A stretch of DNA of 64,000 bases. Source: Phycisphaerales bacterium UBA2421 (GTDB lineage Bacteria; Planctomycetota; Phycisphaerae; Tepidisphaerales; Tepidisphaeraceae). Of the stretch, positions 27,139 through 36,964 are shown piece after piece. Both the position numbers and the translations under genes were made by a program. The notes under the pieces are model-generated. The model had not been told where the DNA came from and ran no database searches. It saw only the letters and a list, made by a program, of their open reading frames with translations. Within the stretch, counting starts at the first letter, position 1, and each line of letters starts with the position of its first letter. The stretch is taken from NCBI GenBank assembly GCA_002343075.1, contig DDRH01000010.1, positions 140,070 to 204,069 of the forward strand, in the 5' to 3' direction.

Positions 27139-27658
27139 TCTTCGCCAGATCGAAGGTTTGCTGTCGGCGAGAGTGATCTTGAGGATGAGTTGTTCCGGGA
27201 TATACCAGCCGAGTTGCTTAGCTATGCGTGCAGCTTACCATTGCGGCAGCGCGACGCGAGGTGAGAGAGTGTTCTGAAGTATCAGCAGCGATGGGGAGGT
27301 CGCGCGCACGGATGCCGGGCGGATCATCAGGCAAGATCAGCAAGTAGGGTTCGGGCGAGGCGGAGATCGCAGCTTCGATAGGCGAGTGTAAGCGGCGTGA
27401 CTGAGATGGGTGAGTACCGGGTGGGTGCCCATCGACGCAAACGATAGATGGCGGCGGGGCGGTAGGGGCGGAGCGTGTGGGCAAGCGGTGCGCGCGGCGA
27501 ATCTGGTATGACCCGGCGGCATGTGGTAGCATACAATTCGCAGCGATGGGGCCGTTCAGAAGCCGCCGCCCCTGCCGAAGAGTGCCCTTGGTTTGCAGAC
27601 CGTGCGGGTCGGTTAGAACAGCGGCTACTGAGTCACTGTGAAATGAGAGATTTGCCAC

Positions 27659-27730
<72 letters not shown>

Positions 27731-28073
27731 TTCCGCTTCGGCTTCCGCGCAACGAATGCCGTGCCTACGGCGAGGCCGTTCGATTGACGGCTCTTTCCGT
27801 CGTGCCTCAAAAAAGTCCGGCGCAGCGAGCGAACTCGAAACCGCCCGCGAAACCTCCCGCCGCGTGGCTGATGTAGCCATGGGACTCTCCTTTCGTAAGG
27901 ACGGATATAGGGTGACAAGGAGCTGACGGATGAACCGATCACGCAACCGATTCAGCCGAAGAAAGAATCCTCTAGGCCCAGCTAACCACGTCATCTGCCA
28001 TCGCGCAAGTTGCACATTTCTGCTCGTTTTCGATGTCAGGGTGTCCATTCGGCTGTAATAACGGTTGGTACAC
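27731..28073. other. Gene-free flank of tRNA-Gly
   Basis: No convincing gene lies between the tRNA and the parDE operator. Nor does one lie between the pRiA4b protein frame and the tRNA (27240-27658). Open frames here cross the tRNA and have no recognisable content. Confidence 0.5.
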
Positions 28074-28094
28074 ATGCCGAAAGCATGCTATGAT
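28074..28094 (+). promoter_or_regulatory. parDE promoter/operator
   Basis: An inverted repeat CATGC-CGAAA-GCATG overlaps an extended -10-like TGCTATGAT that ends 6 bases before the antitoxin ATG. This suggests a near-leaderless transcript autoregulated by the ribbon-helix-helix antitoxin. Confidence 0.45.
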
Positions 28095-28100
28095 TCAGTC

Positions 28101-28403
28101 ATGGCACGAGAAGCAACATTGAGCGTATCGCTCACCAACCAGTTGAAGTCGTACGTTCTCGACAAAGTCGAGAGCGGGCAGTTTGAGTCCGCCAGCGAAG
28201 TGATTCGTCAGGGACTTCGCACCATGCAGGAGCAGGAACAGCGTGAAAAGCTGTTCTGGGCAGACCTGCGGAAGAAGGTGAAGGAGGCTCGCACGGCAAT
28301 CGCTGAAGGCGACGTTGTCGATGGCCCTGAGTTCATGCGTTCCACGATTGTTTCACTGAAAGCGAAGGCGAAGCAGCCGACCGCAAAGAAGAAACGATCA
28401 TGA
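28101..28403 (+). CDS. parD: ParD-type ribbon-helix-helix antitoxin
   Basis: The 100-residue protein has an N-terminal ribbon-helix-helix ('LSVSLTNQLKSYVLDKVESG', then 'FESASEVIRQGLR') as in ParD/CopG-family antitoxins, and a charged C-terminal tail that would wrap the toxin. It overlaps the toxin gene by 4 bases (ATGA). It should neutralise ParE and repress its own promoter. I use the Met at 28101 because it begins the typical N-terminus. Confidence 0.88.
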   Translation: MAREATLSVSLTNQLKSYVLDKVESGQFESASEVIRQGLRTMQEQEQREKLFWADLRKKVKEARTAIAEGDVVDGPEFMRSTIVSLKAKAKQPTAKKKRS

Positions 28404-28696
28404 GCTACATTCTCACCGGGCCGGCGACCAAAGACATCGAAGAAATTCTCGACTACATCGCCGCTCAAAGCGTACAGACCGCTGTTCTCGTAGCAGGACG
28501 ATTTGAAAAGGCATTCACTCGCATCGCCGAGATGCCTGGCATCGGCCACACGCGGGACGAACTCAAAGACCCAAACGCGAAGGTCTACAGCGTTTCGGGA
28601 TACCTCGTCATCTATGACCCAACACTTTCCCCCGCTCACATTCTGCGGATTGTTCGCGGCGCTCGCGACTTGGGCAGGATTACACCTCGCCCGTAA
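28400..28696 (+). CDS. parE: ParE/RelE-superfamily toxin
   Basis: The 98-residue protein has the ParE layout: 'ATKDIEEILDYIAAQS', 'MPGIGHTRDEL', 'YSVSGYLVIYDP' and 'HILRIVRGARDLGRI'. ParE toxins poison DNA gyrase. Placement directly after parD with overlapping start supports a type II toxin-antitoxin module at the left border of the accessory region. Confidence 0.88.
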   Translation: MSYILTGPATKDIEEILDYIAAQSVQTAVLVAGRFEKAFTRIAEMPGIGHTRDELKDPNAKVYSVSGYLVIYDPTLSPAHILRIVRGARDLGRITPRP

Positions 28697-28741
28697 TTCC
28701 TACGAACGCTACCGTTCGAGCCAGCGCACGATTTTCTTTTC

Positions 28742-29191
28742 AATCTCGGTTCGACGAACGCTCTGGAGCGTCAACTGCATTCGATGCACGTTGCCGTTTG
28801 GATGATGCTGCACCGCGGGGCATCAGGTCGCGAAGTGCAATCACATCTGGGCCTCGGCAACCTGGCGTTGGTTGATCGTTACTCGAAGAGTTTCGCGGTC
28901 GAGAACGGCGGCACTATCAAACGCGGCCCGGAGATGGCTCCGTATGTTGTCTCGGATGCCAGCAGGGATGCGCCGGTTTTTCGCACGTCCAAACCGAATC
29001 CTAACTTACCCGAAAACTTGCCCTTGAACTTACCTCTGAAGGGCACATTTCGTGATACTTCGCCGGACTCCGATGGACAAACCGGCGCACACGAAGCGAA
29101 CGGGCACGCCAGCCAAAAGTTGTTAAAAAAGGCCGAAAAAGCGGGGGTTTTGACGAAAAACGCCGGATCGGATATCGTGCTTCGCTCCACT
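28742..29191 (+). pseudogene. Tyrosine recombinase (integrase) C-terminal remnant
   Basis: The frame reads 'WMMLHRGASGREVQSHLG', then 'LALVDRYSKSF', the last helices of a phage-type integrase with the catalytic Tyr encoded at 28880. Upstream catalytic residues (R, K, H-x-x-R) are absent: the H-x-x-R position reads SMH and the LGH motif reads LGL. Only the last 150 or so codons remain, joined to unrelated text after the parE stop. It ends where the tRNA-Ser fragment begins. I read it as the scar of an integration event. Confidence 0.6.
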
Positions 29192-29249
29192 GGAGAGGTG
29201 GCAGAGTGGTTGAATGCGCCGGTTTCGAAAACCGATGCACCCCTTCTCC
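29192..29249 (+). pseudogene. 5' fragment of tRNA-Ser(CGA)
   Basis: GGAGAGG acceptor strand, D-arm and anticodon arm (CGGT-TTCGAAA-ACCG, anticodon CGA) are present. After that the sequence diverges and no T-arm (GGTTCGAATCC) or complete acceptor 3' strand follows. It therefore cannot fold as a functional tRNA. Confidence 0.75.
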
Positions 29250-29415
29250 AAACGCCGCTGAATCAAATACTTACAGTTTTGATGTTTCGAGCTTGGCCCA
29301 CAGCTTGCCAAGTGGTGTGGAAGAGGTCATTTCCTCGTGGGAGATCCTGCCGCCCGAAGTCCGCACGGCCATTCTGTTGATTGTTCGCTCGGCTCGCCGA
29401 GAGGAGCAACCATGA
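29206..29415 (+). pseudogene. Small reading frame spanning the tRNA remnant
   Basis: After the tRNA-derived part, the frame encodes 'VEEVISSWEILPPEVRTAIL', which resembles the short 'W-x-x-L-P-x-x-x-R-x-x-I' C-terminal module often encoded next to planctomycete integrases. Whether it is expressed is unclear. Its start lies in the tRNA fragment, so it is probably a leftover. Confidence 0.35.
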
Positions 29416-29801
29416 TGACGCGTGCTGAAGCGTGCTCGACTCTTGGCATCTCGACCGACTACACGCTTGAACAACTCAAACAGGCCCACCGCAAGGCCGT
29501 TCGAACTTGGCATCCGGACATGTCGGGTGATCCGAGAACACATACCAACTTCGTTGCCGTGCAGTCCGCTTATGAGTTTCTGAAGTGCTGCGGTGCGTCT
29601 CGATCGAAATCCCGCGAGGAACCGAAACCGCCGCCTCCACCGCCGCCTCCGCCCAAACCGGCTCGGATCGTCATCAAAACTGTCAAACGCAGAAACGGCC
29701 AATGTCCGATCTTCAGTTTTGAGTACTTCACATATCCGGTCGGCAGCGAGCCGCAGTTGTTTCGACGATGGGAGACGTTGAAGCTCAAAGCGATGGCCTA
29801 A
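29412..29801 (+). CDS. J-domain (DnaJ-like) protein
   Basis: The N-terminal 60 residues form a J domain with the HPD motif in 'AVRTWHPDMSG' between helices II and III. A linker with nine consecutive prolines follows ('EPKPPPPPPPPPKP'), then about 50 unassigned residues. J domains recruit and stimulate Hsp70. It lies between the integration scar and the defence operon. ATG at 29412 overlaps the preceding stop. Confidence 0.82.
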   Translation: MMTRAEACSTLGISTDYTLEQLKQAHRKAVRTWHPDMSGDPRTHTNFVAVQSAYEFLKCCGASRSKSREEPKPPPPPPPPPKPARIVIKTVKRRNGQCPIFSFEYFTYPVGSEPQLFRRWETLKLKAMA

Positions 29802-29859
29802 TCGGGACAACCGGCTCATAGGTCTGATGACCATGGCACCGTTATTCACAATGTCGGAC

Positions 29860-31752
29860 TCATGGACTCCTGATCACCTCTACGGCGACGCCAGCTTGAG
29901 CCAGCAAATCGTATATCTTTCGAATTGACGTACGCTGCTGTACTCCCACATTTCCCTTCCTGTCCGGTCTCGTCTTGCTAAACGTAAACCAGACACGTTC
30001 CTTTGCCCTCGACAGAGCTACGAAGAATCCGCAAGTCTCTTCCAAAGGCTCTTTCGCGAACCCCCATAGCGCACTGTCTTCAAGGCCAATGAAAACGACA
30101 CTGTGATACTCAAGACCTTTGCTCTTGTGCATCGTCATGATGGGAATTGATCCCAGTCCTTCCAGATCGTTCAGTGCTGTCAGCAAATCCTGTGTTGCCA
30201 AGCGGCCTTCGAGTTGGTCGGCTATTGCCTTCACCGTTTCCTGAAAGAATTGCCCTTGCGTGTACTGCGGGAATGCAGATCGCAATGCATCTTCGCCGTA
30301 GAACTTGATGATCTCGTCAACAACACCGCTGATCGTTTCCGATGTGGGCGGCTTCACTTCGAACGTCAAGTGCAACAACGATGTGAACTTATCAAGCAGG
30401 TCGGTAGCAATGATTTCCTGCTTGTCGGTCAACACGCCTTTGAGTGTGCACAAGTACTCCACGGCCGTGTGCCAGCTTGAAGAATGCTTTCCACCACCGG
30501 CCAGCCTTAGCGTCGCGATTACGAGTTCCGTCAGCGGCTCGGCCAGAAGGTCTTGGAGTTCGTTCTCAACGCGAGCCGGCAGTCCGACTCTCGCGAGTTC
30601 CGTCCGCAGCAACTCGCCGTAGGTCGCAGGAAGCTGACGGCAAAGAATGCAGACATCTCTCGGCTGAAGTTTCTGAGCCTCGATCCAGCCCTTCACACTC
30701 GCCGCCACGTACTTGGCTTCATCAACATGACTCGCGAAACTAAATGCTTTACATTCCCCGCCGCTTGCATCCGGTCGTGCCATCGCTGGCGGCGTCGTGT
30801 TATCGATTGCTGCGGCAAAGAACCCCTGTATCCGAACCAATTCAGGAGCCGACCGAAAGTTCATCCGAAGACACTGTCGATCCGCAGCGAATGCCGTCTG
30901 ATACTTCTCGAAAATCCCCTCAAGGGCTCCAGCCCACTTGTTCACCCGCTGCTTATTGTCGCCAACGGCTGTGACTACAGATGTTGATCCGCAGAACGCG
31001 GTGAGCAGCAGATCGTAATGAACGCTGCTCGTGTCCTGAAACTCGTCTAGGAACACAAACGAGTATGCAGTCCGAAGAGCCTCTGTCAGTGCCGCATTTG
31101 TCCGGAGGATTAGCTCAGCCAATCTCGCAATCATCTGAAAATTGAGTTCACTACTCTTTCCACGCCGGAGGAAGTATTTCCACAAGTCATGAGCAGCCAC
31201 ATGCAGGCTTGAGGCTGACCGCGGAACACACTGTTCGGTCAGTCTCGCCGTGAAGACGCTATAGAGCTCGCGATCGTCGATGTACTGCCGCTGCGAAGTG
31301 CTCAGTGACGTGTCCGTCGTTGAGAGTTCATCACGCAGCACCCGGCCAAGCGTCGACTGGTTGATCTTGAAGTTGATTTCATACGCTGGCTTCGGGCGCC
31401 ATCCATCAGGAGTTGCCGCGAGAAACCGATCAAGCAGTCCTTTTGCAAAAGCGTCGAAGGTCATGGAGTCGAAGCGAGCTGCCAACTCATCTCCGCACCG
31501 CAAGCGAACGCGATCTGCCAAGTTTCGAGCGGCATCGCGTTTGAAGCTAATGGCGAGTATCTGCCTTGGACTGGGGCACCTTCCAGTCTGAAGAAGGAAG
31601 CACGAACGTTGTGCGAGTAACTCAGTCTTGCCGGCACCTGGGCCTGCAATCACCAGCGTGTTCACTTGTGACCTGACAACAACATCTGCAGCGTCTTCAA
31701 GCGAAGGAATGCCTTGCGGCAGCCAATCAATTGGGCATTGATCAACCGGCAT
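29860..31752 (-). CDS. UvrD/Rep-family helicase, GajB-like
   Basis: Superfamily 1A helicase motifs are present: 'IAGPGAGKTELL' (Walker A), 'FVFLDEFQDTSSVH' (Walker B), 'VGDNKQRVNKWAGAL' and 'IMTMHKSKGLEYHSVVFIG'. The 630-residue protein overlaps the upstream OLD-family nuclease gene by 11 bases. A class 2 OLD nuclease paired with a UvrD-like helicase is the composition of the Gabija anti-phage system, in which GajB senses DNA ends or nucleotides and activates GajA. It is longer than the classic GajB (about 500 residues). Assignment to Gabija is by synteny and domains. Confidence 0.8.
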   Translation of the reverse strand: MPVDQCPIDWLPQGIPSLEDAADVVVRSQVNTLVIAGPGAGKTELLAQRSCFLLQTGRCPSPRQILAISFKRDAARNLADRVRLRCGDELAARFDSMTFDAFAKGLLDRFLAATPDGWRPKPAYEINFKINQSTLGRVLRDELSTTDTSLSTSQRQYIDDRELYSVFTARLTEQCVPRSASSLHVAAHDLWKYFLRRGKSSELNFQMIARLAELILRTNAALTEALRTAYSFVFLDEFQDTSSVHYDLLLTAFCGSTSVVTAVGDNKQRVNKWAGALEGIFEKYQTAFAADRQCLRMNFRSAPELVRIQGFFAAAIDNTTPPAMARPDASGGECKAFSFASHVDEAKYVAASVKGWIEAQKLQPRDVCILCRQLPATYGELLRTELARVGLPARVENELQDLLAEPLTELVIATLRLAGGGKHSSSWHTAVEYLCTLKGVLTDKQEIIATDLLDKFTSLLHLTFEVKPPTSETISGVVDEIIKFYGEDALRSAFPQYTQGQFFQETVKAIADQLEGRLATQDLLTALNDLEGLGSIPIMTMHKSKGLEYHSVVFIGLEDSALWGFAKEPLEETCGFFVALSRAKERVWFTFSKTRPDRKGNVGVQQRTSIRKIYDLLAQAGVAVEVIRSP

Positions 31753-33757
31753 CGTCTTCACCTTTGGGTGGCAGATCGAGAAGATCCCGCAGTTTGTTGA
31801 TCAACAACCGTAGAACCATCGGCACCTCGTCCCTAAGCCGCTCGGGCGGTATCTCTGAAGTCGCCAGCATGTGCGTTACTGGCTTGCTACGACTCAGAAA
31901 CAAATGCCGATACCAAAAGAACTGCTTTTTCTGACCCGCTGTGTATCCCGTGGGATCACCACGCTCGCCGAGAACCTGCTTGATCGCGGCCGCTTCAGCC
32001 TTGCCGTACCGGGCTACCCCTTTTGGGATTCTCGGAGCACCATCTGTTGCTTGGTGATATTCATTCGGGAACTTGGTGAGCATCGCGAAATCCAGATCGA
32101 GCGGACGTGAGAAGAACACGTTGAATTTGCGAAGGGCTCTGGCCCAACCATCGAAGTCCTTCAGCTCTGTCACCCTTCGTTCAGGGAGTTCTGCGAAAGA
32201 TTTATCGTCGAGCTCATCGTCGCTGTTCGCAGCGAATAGCAGATCTCTTGGAACCCCTTTTGCTATGAGCTGATCCATCACATACTTGATTCGTCCCCAC
32301 CCGCCTCCGGCACGCCCCACATCCAGGTCAAGTAGCGTGACATGTGGAATCATCAGGCCAGCCAGAAGCTTCCACATGTGATTGACGTGCCTTCCGCCGA
32401 GGGGAACGAATGACACGAAGCTCGGATCAATTTCGAGACCCAATGCTCTTGCGACCTTTGGAATGACGATGTCTTCGCTGTCACCCTCGCCTAACACGAC
32501 AACCTTCGCAAAATAAAGTTCGGGATGTGCCTGCACCGCTTCGCGAATGAACTTCTGAGCCTCATCGGCGGCGTCCGGCAAAATGATTGGGGTGATCGAC
32601 GTAGTTCCGGTAGATGGCTCAAGTCGCAGATACAGTACTTCTTCCGGAGCGACGCGGCCCATGATAGATGCCGAATGGCTGGTAAGGAGAACTTGCCCAC
32701 GATCTGAGTCAGCAACCTTGCGAAGCAATCTCATGATTCTGGCAAGGTAGTGTGGAGACAGATGATTCTCAGGTTCTTCGATAGCCAAGATTGTTAAGTT
32801 TGCGGAACCGAATCGATCTTTGTCGATCCCTTTCGCTATTCCATTTGCGAGACCGGCTTCGACATCAAAGAGCGAACCCACGATTGCGAGATAGAACAAC
32901 GACTTCATGCCGTCACTGAGTCGGGAGAGGTCGTAGTAGCTGTCTGGGGGTGCCGGTGAGAAGGTTGCTTCAACTCGCTTTAGAATTTCTGATAGACGGC
33001 CGGGCGTTGGCCTCAGTGTTACCTGCTGATAGACGGGTGCCGAATAGAGTTGCTGCCAGTTGTCAGTCAGTGCCTTGTGGATGGTTTTCACACCCGCTTC
33101 GCCGCCAAACGCTGCATTCACCTCTGCTGCTTCCGATTCAAGTCGCTCCTTCACCTTCGATGCCGTCCAGTCAATGGCAGCCAGCATGCGGTGCAAGACC
33201 GAACCCGACACCTGACGTAGTTGCCTTAATGGATCCCGTGCGGCCGGGACATAAAGGACTTGTACTCGAGAGCGATCGGCGGCACGAAACGTGTGCTTAT
33301 GCCTATCTTCAAAGGTCTCGTCAGCGGTGGCAATCCAGAACGTTTCATCCTGAATCTCGCCGTCGGCAAGTCCTTCCACAGACTTCCACTCGGCTGAAAG
33401 CCGTATCCGGCAGAACGGAGCCTGCTTCGGCCTCTCAATGGTCATGTGCTTGAAGACTGCCGCGACCGCATCGCCTCCTTTCCCGCCTTTCAGTTCCGGG
33501 AACTCAAGTCTGGCTTCGATCCAGAGGTTTGCACTCTTCAACTCGTCGAGTGTCTTTCCAGGTGGCACATGGAAGTCCTCTCGCTCGATTCTCCGTTCAT
33601 CGCTTACGACGCTGAACATCCGGGCTAGAGCCTGCAGGACGGCTGATTTGCCGCAACCATTGGTGCCGACGAATGCACTCAAATCTGCCAGAGAGATCGT
33701 CACTGGCGATTCGCCAAAACATCTAAAATTGCAGATGGTCAATGATGTTATCTGCAT
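31742..33757 (-). CDS. OLD-family ATPase/Toprim nuclease, GajA-like
   Basis: The 671-residue protein starts 'MQITSLTICNFRCFGESPVTI', an SMC/ABC-type ATPase N-terminus, with Walker A 'GTNGCGKSAVLQ' and 'LAIEEPENHLSPHYLARI' (ABC-like Walker B). The C-terminal Toprim part has 'VVVLGEGDSEDIVIPKVA' (catalytic Glu) and 'VTLLDLDVGRAGG' (DxD). This is the architecture of OLD nucleases including GajA. The start at 33757 is chosen because the family begins there; 33 more codons are open upstream. It forms a tight operon with the helicase. Confidence 0.85.
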   Translation of the reverse strand: MQITSLTICNFRCFGESPVTISLADLSAFVGTNGCGKSAVLQALARMFSVVSDERRIEREDFHVPPGKTLDELKSANLWIEARLEFPELKGGKGGDAVAAVFKHMTIERPKQAPFCRIRLSAEWKSVEGLADGEIQDETFWIATADETFEDRHKHTFRAADRSRVQVLYVPAARDPLRQLRQVSGSVLHRMLAAIDWTASKVKERLESEAAEVNAAFGGEAGVKTIHKALTDNWQQLYSAPVYQQVTLRPTPGRLSEILKRVEATFSPAPPDSYYDLSRLSDGMKSLFYLAIVGSLFDVEAGLANGIAKGIDKDRFGSANLTILAIEEPENHLSPHYLARIMRLLRKVADSDRGQVLLTSHSASIMGRVAPEEVLYLRLEPSTGTTSITPIILPDAADEAQKFIREAVQAHPELYFAKVVVLGEGDSEDIVIPKVARALGLEIDPSFVSFVPLGGRHVNHMWKLLAGLMIPHVTLLDLDVGRAGGGWGRIKYVMDQLIAKGVPRDLLFAANSDDELDDKSFAELPERRVTELKDFDGWARALRKFNVFFSRPLDLDFAMLTKFPNEYHQATDGAPRIPKGVARYGKAEAAAIKQVLGERGDPTGYTAGQKKQFFWYRHLFLSRSKPVTHMLATSEIPPERLRDEVPMVLRLLINKLRDLLDLPPKGEDDAG

Positions 33758-33859
33758 CGCAGACACCTCCGTTCTCATGATCGCAAGGCGAGTGTCACAG
33801 GCAGGCTCGCTTCTAATCGTCATTTGACTATTCGCGAGGCTGGAATGGGGGCTCACGAA

Positions 33860-36847
33860 TCAAGTCTTTGACACGATCCGTGCCGCAAACGAGTCGTACG
33901 TGTCAGCGACGCTGAAATCCACATCGTTTCCGAGTGCCTTGAAGTGCTGCCGTCCGCAGTCGATCTTTGCTTGCTCCTTGGGACGCAAATCATCTGGGAA
34001 CAGTGTCCCCTTCGTCTCGACGACGAAGTAGAGGCGTTGCGTGCCATCCAGTTCGACAAGCACCGCCCAGTCCGGGTTGTACGTCCCGAGCGGTGTACCG
34101 ATCTTGAACCAGCTTGGCAGCTTGGCATAGACCTTCACGGCTTCGTTCTTGTCCAGCTTTTCTGCGAATGACTTCTCGACGCCGCTGGAGTCGTACACCA
34201 CGTGCTCATGCACAGAGTTGTTCACAGCCAGCATGCTCGTCAGATAGCCGCGTAGCTCTTCGCTCTCAAATAGTTCTTGTGCGTAATAGCTGTCATCGCC
34301 GATACGCTGATACTTGATGCCATCGACCAACGCGAGGCGTTTCGCCTTCAGGATCGCGTCAGCACAGAGGTCGATGAACTCTTGCGGATTGCGTTTGAAG
34401 TCGCTGAGTCGTCCGCACTCCGTCAGAATCTGAACGATGCTCGCTCGCGTCAGCTTCGTCTTGTCCTGAAGATCAGTAATCAGGTCGGGCAACTCAACAT
34501 CACGCTCTTCGATAACGACTGGTTCAGAGACAGATGTTTCCTCCGCAGAGACACCCGATTTGCCGATTTCGATGTCGGCCTTTCGCCAGGTCAATCGGGT
34601 TTTGCTGATCGGCGGGCCGTTCTCGATCGCTTTTGCTGCCGACTTCACCAACGCGACGTTGTCGAAATGCACGCGATACGTCGTCTTGTATTTGATCTTG
34701 TCCCAGAGAGCATTGAAGTCGGGGCTGAGGAACTTCTCTTTGCGAAGCTTCACAACAACCGCTTTGTCTGCGTCCTTGATGTCGAGTCTTCCCGCGACCT
34801 TGCGGAGCACATCAGTGATTGCCTGCCTCTGTGCCTCAAACGACTCTGGCAGCTTGATCGAGCCCTCTTTGATCGCGACACGCAGGCTGTCCTGCACCTT
34901 TCCCTTGTGGTCGATGTAGCCCGTGTTTTTCAGGTGCTGCCAGATGTCAGCCGAGTTTTCCACGCCGAGCGGAACGACTTTCCCATCGGCACCCGTCACC
35001 GCAATCGCCGCGAATTGATGCGATTCTACGATCCCGAACCGGATGCCGGTGTCTTCCTCGATTTCCTTCTGCAGGTTGTCGGCGAACTGCTCGTAGCTTT
35101 CGGACGCGATCACCGTCAGCGTGTTGATTTCGAACCCGCGAAGCCGATCACCTTGCTGATTCACGCAGAGTCTCAATCCACGACCGATCGTCTGCCGTCG
35201 TTCACGTTCGGTGCCGATGTCGCGTAGTGCACAAATCTGAAAGATGTTCGGATTATCCCAGCCCTCACGCAGTGCGGAGTGCGAGAAGATGAACTTCAAC
35301 TTGGAGTCGAAGCTCAGCAGCTTCTCCTTGTCCTTCATGATCAAGTTGTAGGTGTCATCGTCCGCTTTGGTTGAGCCGCTGGTGTCCTTGAACTGTTCGA
35401 CGGTTTCCTTGCCGACTTTTTTTCGATCCACCGAGAAGTAGCCGTTGTGAACGTCGCTGGCTGCTGTTGTCAGATCGATGCCCTTGAACAGCGTCGCGTA
35501 ATCCGGGTGCTTTGCCAGTCGGCGATACTCCTCCTCGAACATCACGGCATACTTGCCCTTGATCGGCTCGCCGTCGTCGGAATAACTGCGGTAGAACGCG
35601 ACCGAATCGATGAAGAACAGGCTCAACACCTTGATGCCCTGCGGAGCAAGGCGAAGTTCCTTGTCGAGGTGCTCTTTGATGGCACGGCGGATCATCTGCC
35701 GCTTCAATTCATCCTGATCAACAGCCCCGACACTTTCGCCTGGCTTCAAGTACCTCTCGCCACCGGGGAAGCGAAGCTCGACGTGCTCTTTCCCCTTACC
35801 TGCCCTGATCTCGCCAATGCGAAATCCGGCATAGATCGCTCGCTTCGTGGTCTCTTCCAGGTCATCGCCATCCTGAACGGGCAATTCTTTCCGCTTGATG
35901 CCCGTTGGTTCCTGAACATCCAGTTCTACACGTGCTGAAATCACGTTCCGTTTGTTCGATGTGGAGATGACGCGGACGTACGCCTTGTTATGACCGCCAT
36001 CGATGCCCGCCGACGCGACTTCGATTTGCTTGACGAGCTTCCGCTCGTACGCATCGACGGCGTCCAACCGGTACACCATGTGATGCTTTTCGACGTGCGT
36101 TGCCGAGTACCGCAGCGTGCAGACCGGACTCATCGCACCGAGAGCTTCCTTGCCGCGACCTTCAAGGCCACCATCGACGCTCTGCGGTTCATCCACAATG
36201 ATCACGGGACGCGTCGAGCGGATCAGATCGATCGGCTTCTCGCCGCCCGTTTTCTCGCTGTCTTTGTAGAGGTTGTTCACATCTTTCTTGTTGATGGCAC
36301 CGACAGTCACCACCATGATCTGGACGTTCGGGCTGGTCGCGAAGTTACGCACCTGTCCGAGCTTCGCCGAGTCGTACTGGAAAAACTCATACCCTTTGGA
36401 ACCCGGATACAGGCTCTCAAAGTGATCGCGGGTGATCTCCAGCGTCTTGTTCGTGCCTTCCTTGATCGCGACCGAGGGAACCACGATGACGTACTTCGTA
36501 AACCCGTACCGCTTGTGCAACTCAAAGATCGTCCGCAGATAGACGTACGTCTTGCCGGTACCCGTCTCCATTTCGACCGTGAAGTCGCCCGACGCGAGCG
36601 TGGTTGTGGGCTTCAGCCCGTTGCGAAGCTGTACGTCATTCAGATTCTTGAGGACATCTTCGTCCAGCAGTGTCAGCCGATTGCCAATGCCGAGGTCGCT
36701 TTCCATGCCCGGCAGGAAGGCTCCGTCGACCGCCTGTTTGGTGACGGTGAACTCCGTACGGTTGATTTCTTGCCCGCGAAACAGGTCGCAGACAGACTCG
36801 ATCGCCTGCAGCTGGTAGTCCAAATTGGCTTCAAAATGCAGTTTCAT
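33860..36847 (-). CDS. Type III-like restriction subunit Res (helicase-nuclease)
   Basis: The 995-residue product has the Res N-terminus 'LHFEANLDYQLQAIESV', Walker A 'ETGTGKTYVYL' (residues 94-104), a DEPQ box ('VIIVDEPQSVDGG'), and helicase motif VI ('RQTIGRGLRLCVNQQG'). Near the C-terminus 'NPDWAVLVELDG...YFVVETKG' is a PD-(D/E)xK nuclease core. Type III Res translocates or diffuses on DNA after ATP hydrolysis and cuts near unmethylated sites, with Mod supplying recognition. Here Mod lies three genes upstream rather than adjacent. Confidence 0.9.
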   Translation of the reverse strand: MKLHFEANLDYQLQAIESVCDLFRGQEINRTEFTVTKQAVDGAFLPGMESDLGIGNRLTLLDEDVLKNLNDVQLRNGLKPTTTLASGDFTVEMETGTGKTYVYLRTIFELHKRYGFTKYVIVVPSVAIKEGTNKTLEITRDHFESLYPGSKGYEFFQYDSAKLGQVRNFATSPNVQIMVVTVGAINKKDVNNLYKDSEKTGGEKPIDLIRSTRPVIIVDEPQSVDGGLEGRGKEALGAMSPVCTLRYSATHVEKHHMVYRLDAVDAYERKLVKQIEVASAGIDGGHNKAYVRVISTSNKRNVISARVELDVQEPTGIKRKELPVQDGDDLEETTKRAIYAGFRIGEIRAGKGKEHVELRFPGGERYLKPGESVGAVDQDELKRQMIRRAIKEHLDKELRLAPQGIKVLSLFFIDSVAFYRSYSDDGEPIKGKYAVMFEEEYRRLAKHPDYATLFKGIDLTTAASDVHNGYFSVDRKKVGKETVEQFKDTSGSTKADDDTYNLIMKDKEKLLSFDSKLKFIFSHSALREGWDNPNIFQICALRDIGTERERRQTIGRGLRLCVNQQGDRLRGFEINTLTVIASESYEQFADNLQKEIEEDTGIRFGIVESHQFAAIAVTGADGKVVPLGVENSADIWQHLKNTGYIDHKGKVQDSLRVAIKEGSIKLPESFEAQRQAITDVLRKVAGRLDIKDADKAVVVKLRKEKFLSPDFNALWDKIKYKTTYRVHFDNVALVKSAAKAIENGPPISKTRLTWRKADIEIGKSGVSAEETSVSEPVVIEERDVELPDLITDLQDKTKLTRASIVQILTECGRLSDFKRNPQEFIDLCADAILKAKRLALVDGIKYQRIGDDSYYAQELFESEELRGYLTSMLAVNNSVHEHVVYDSSGVEKSFAEKLDKNEAVKVYAKLPSWFKIGTPLGTYNPDWAVLVELDGTQRLYFVVETKGTLFPDDLRPKEQAKIDCGRQHFKALGNDVDFSVADTYDSFAARIVSKT

Positions 36848-36964
36848 GTCGGTTTTTGCCCTGAAAACGCCACTGCTTCAGCTTTGTGCTTGGCTGGCCG
36901 ATAATTTGAACATATACTGATAGCGGATCTGAACCTCGGGTTATCCGGGTAGTAGGATCCCCCA

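Noticed and set aside
28784..29380. 198-codon frame read as an intact gene
   Set aside because: It crosses the tRNA-Ser fragment and holds only the tail of an integrase, so I treat it as a remnant.
35990..36904. 304-codon plus-strand open frame
   Set aside because: Antisense shadow of the Res gene.
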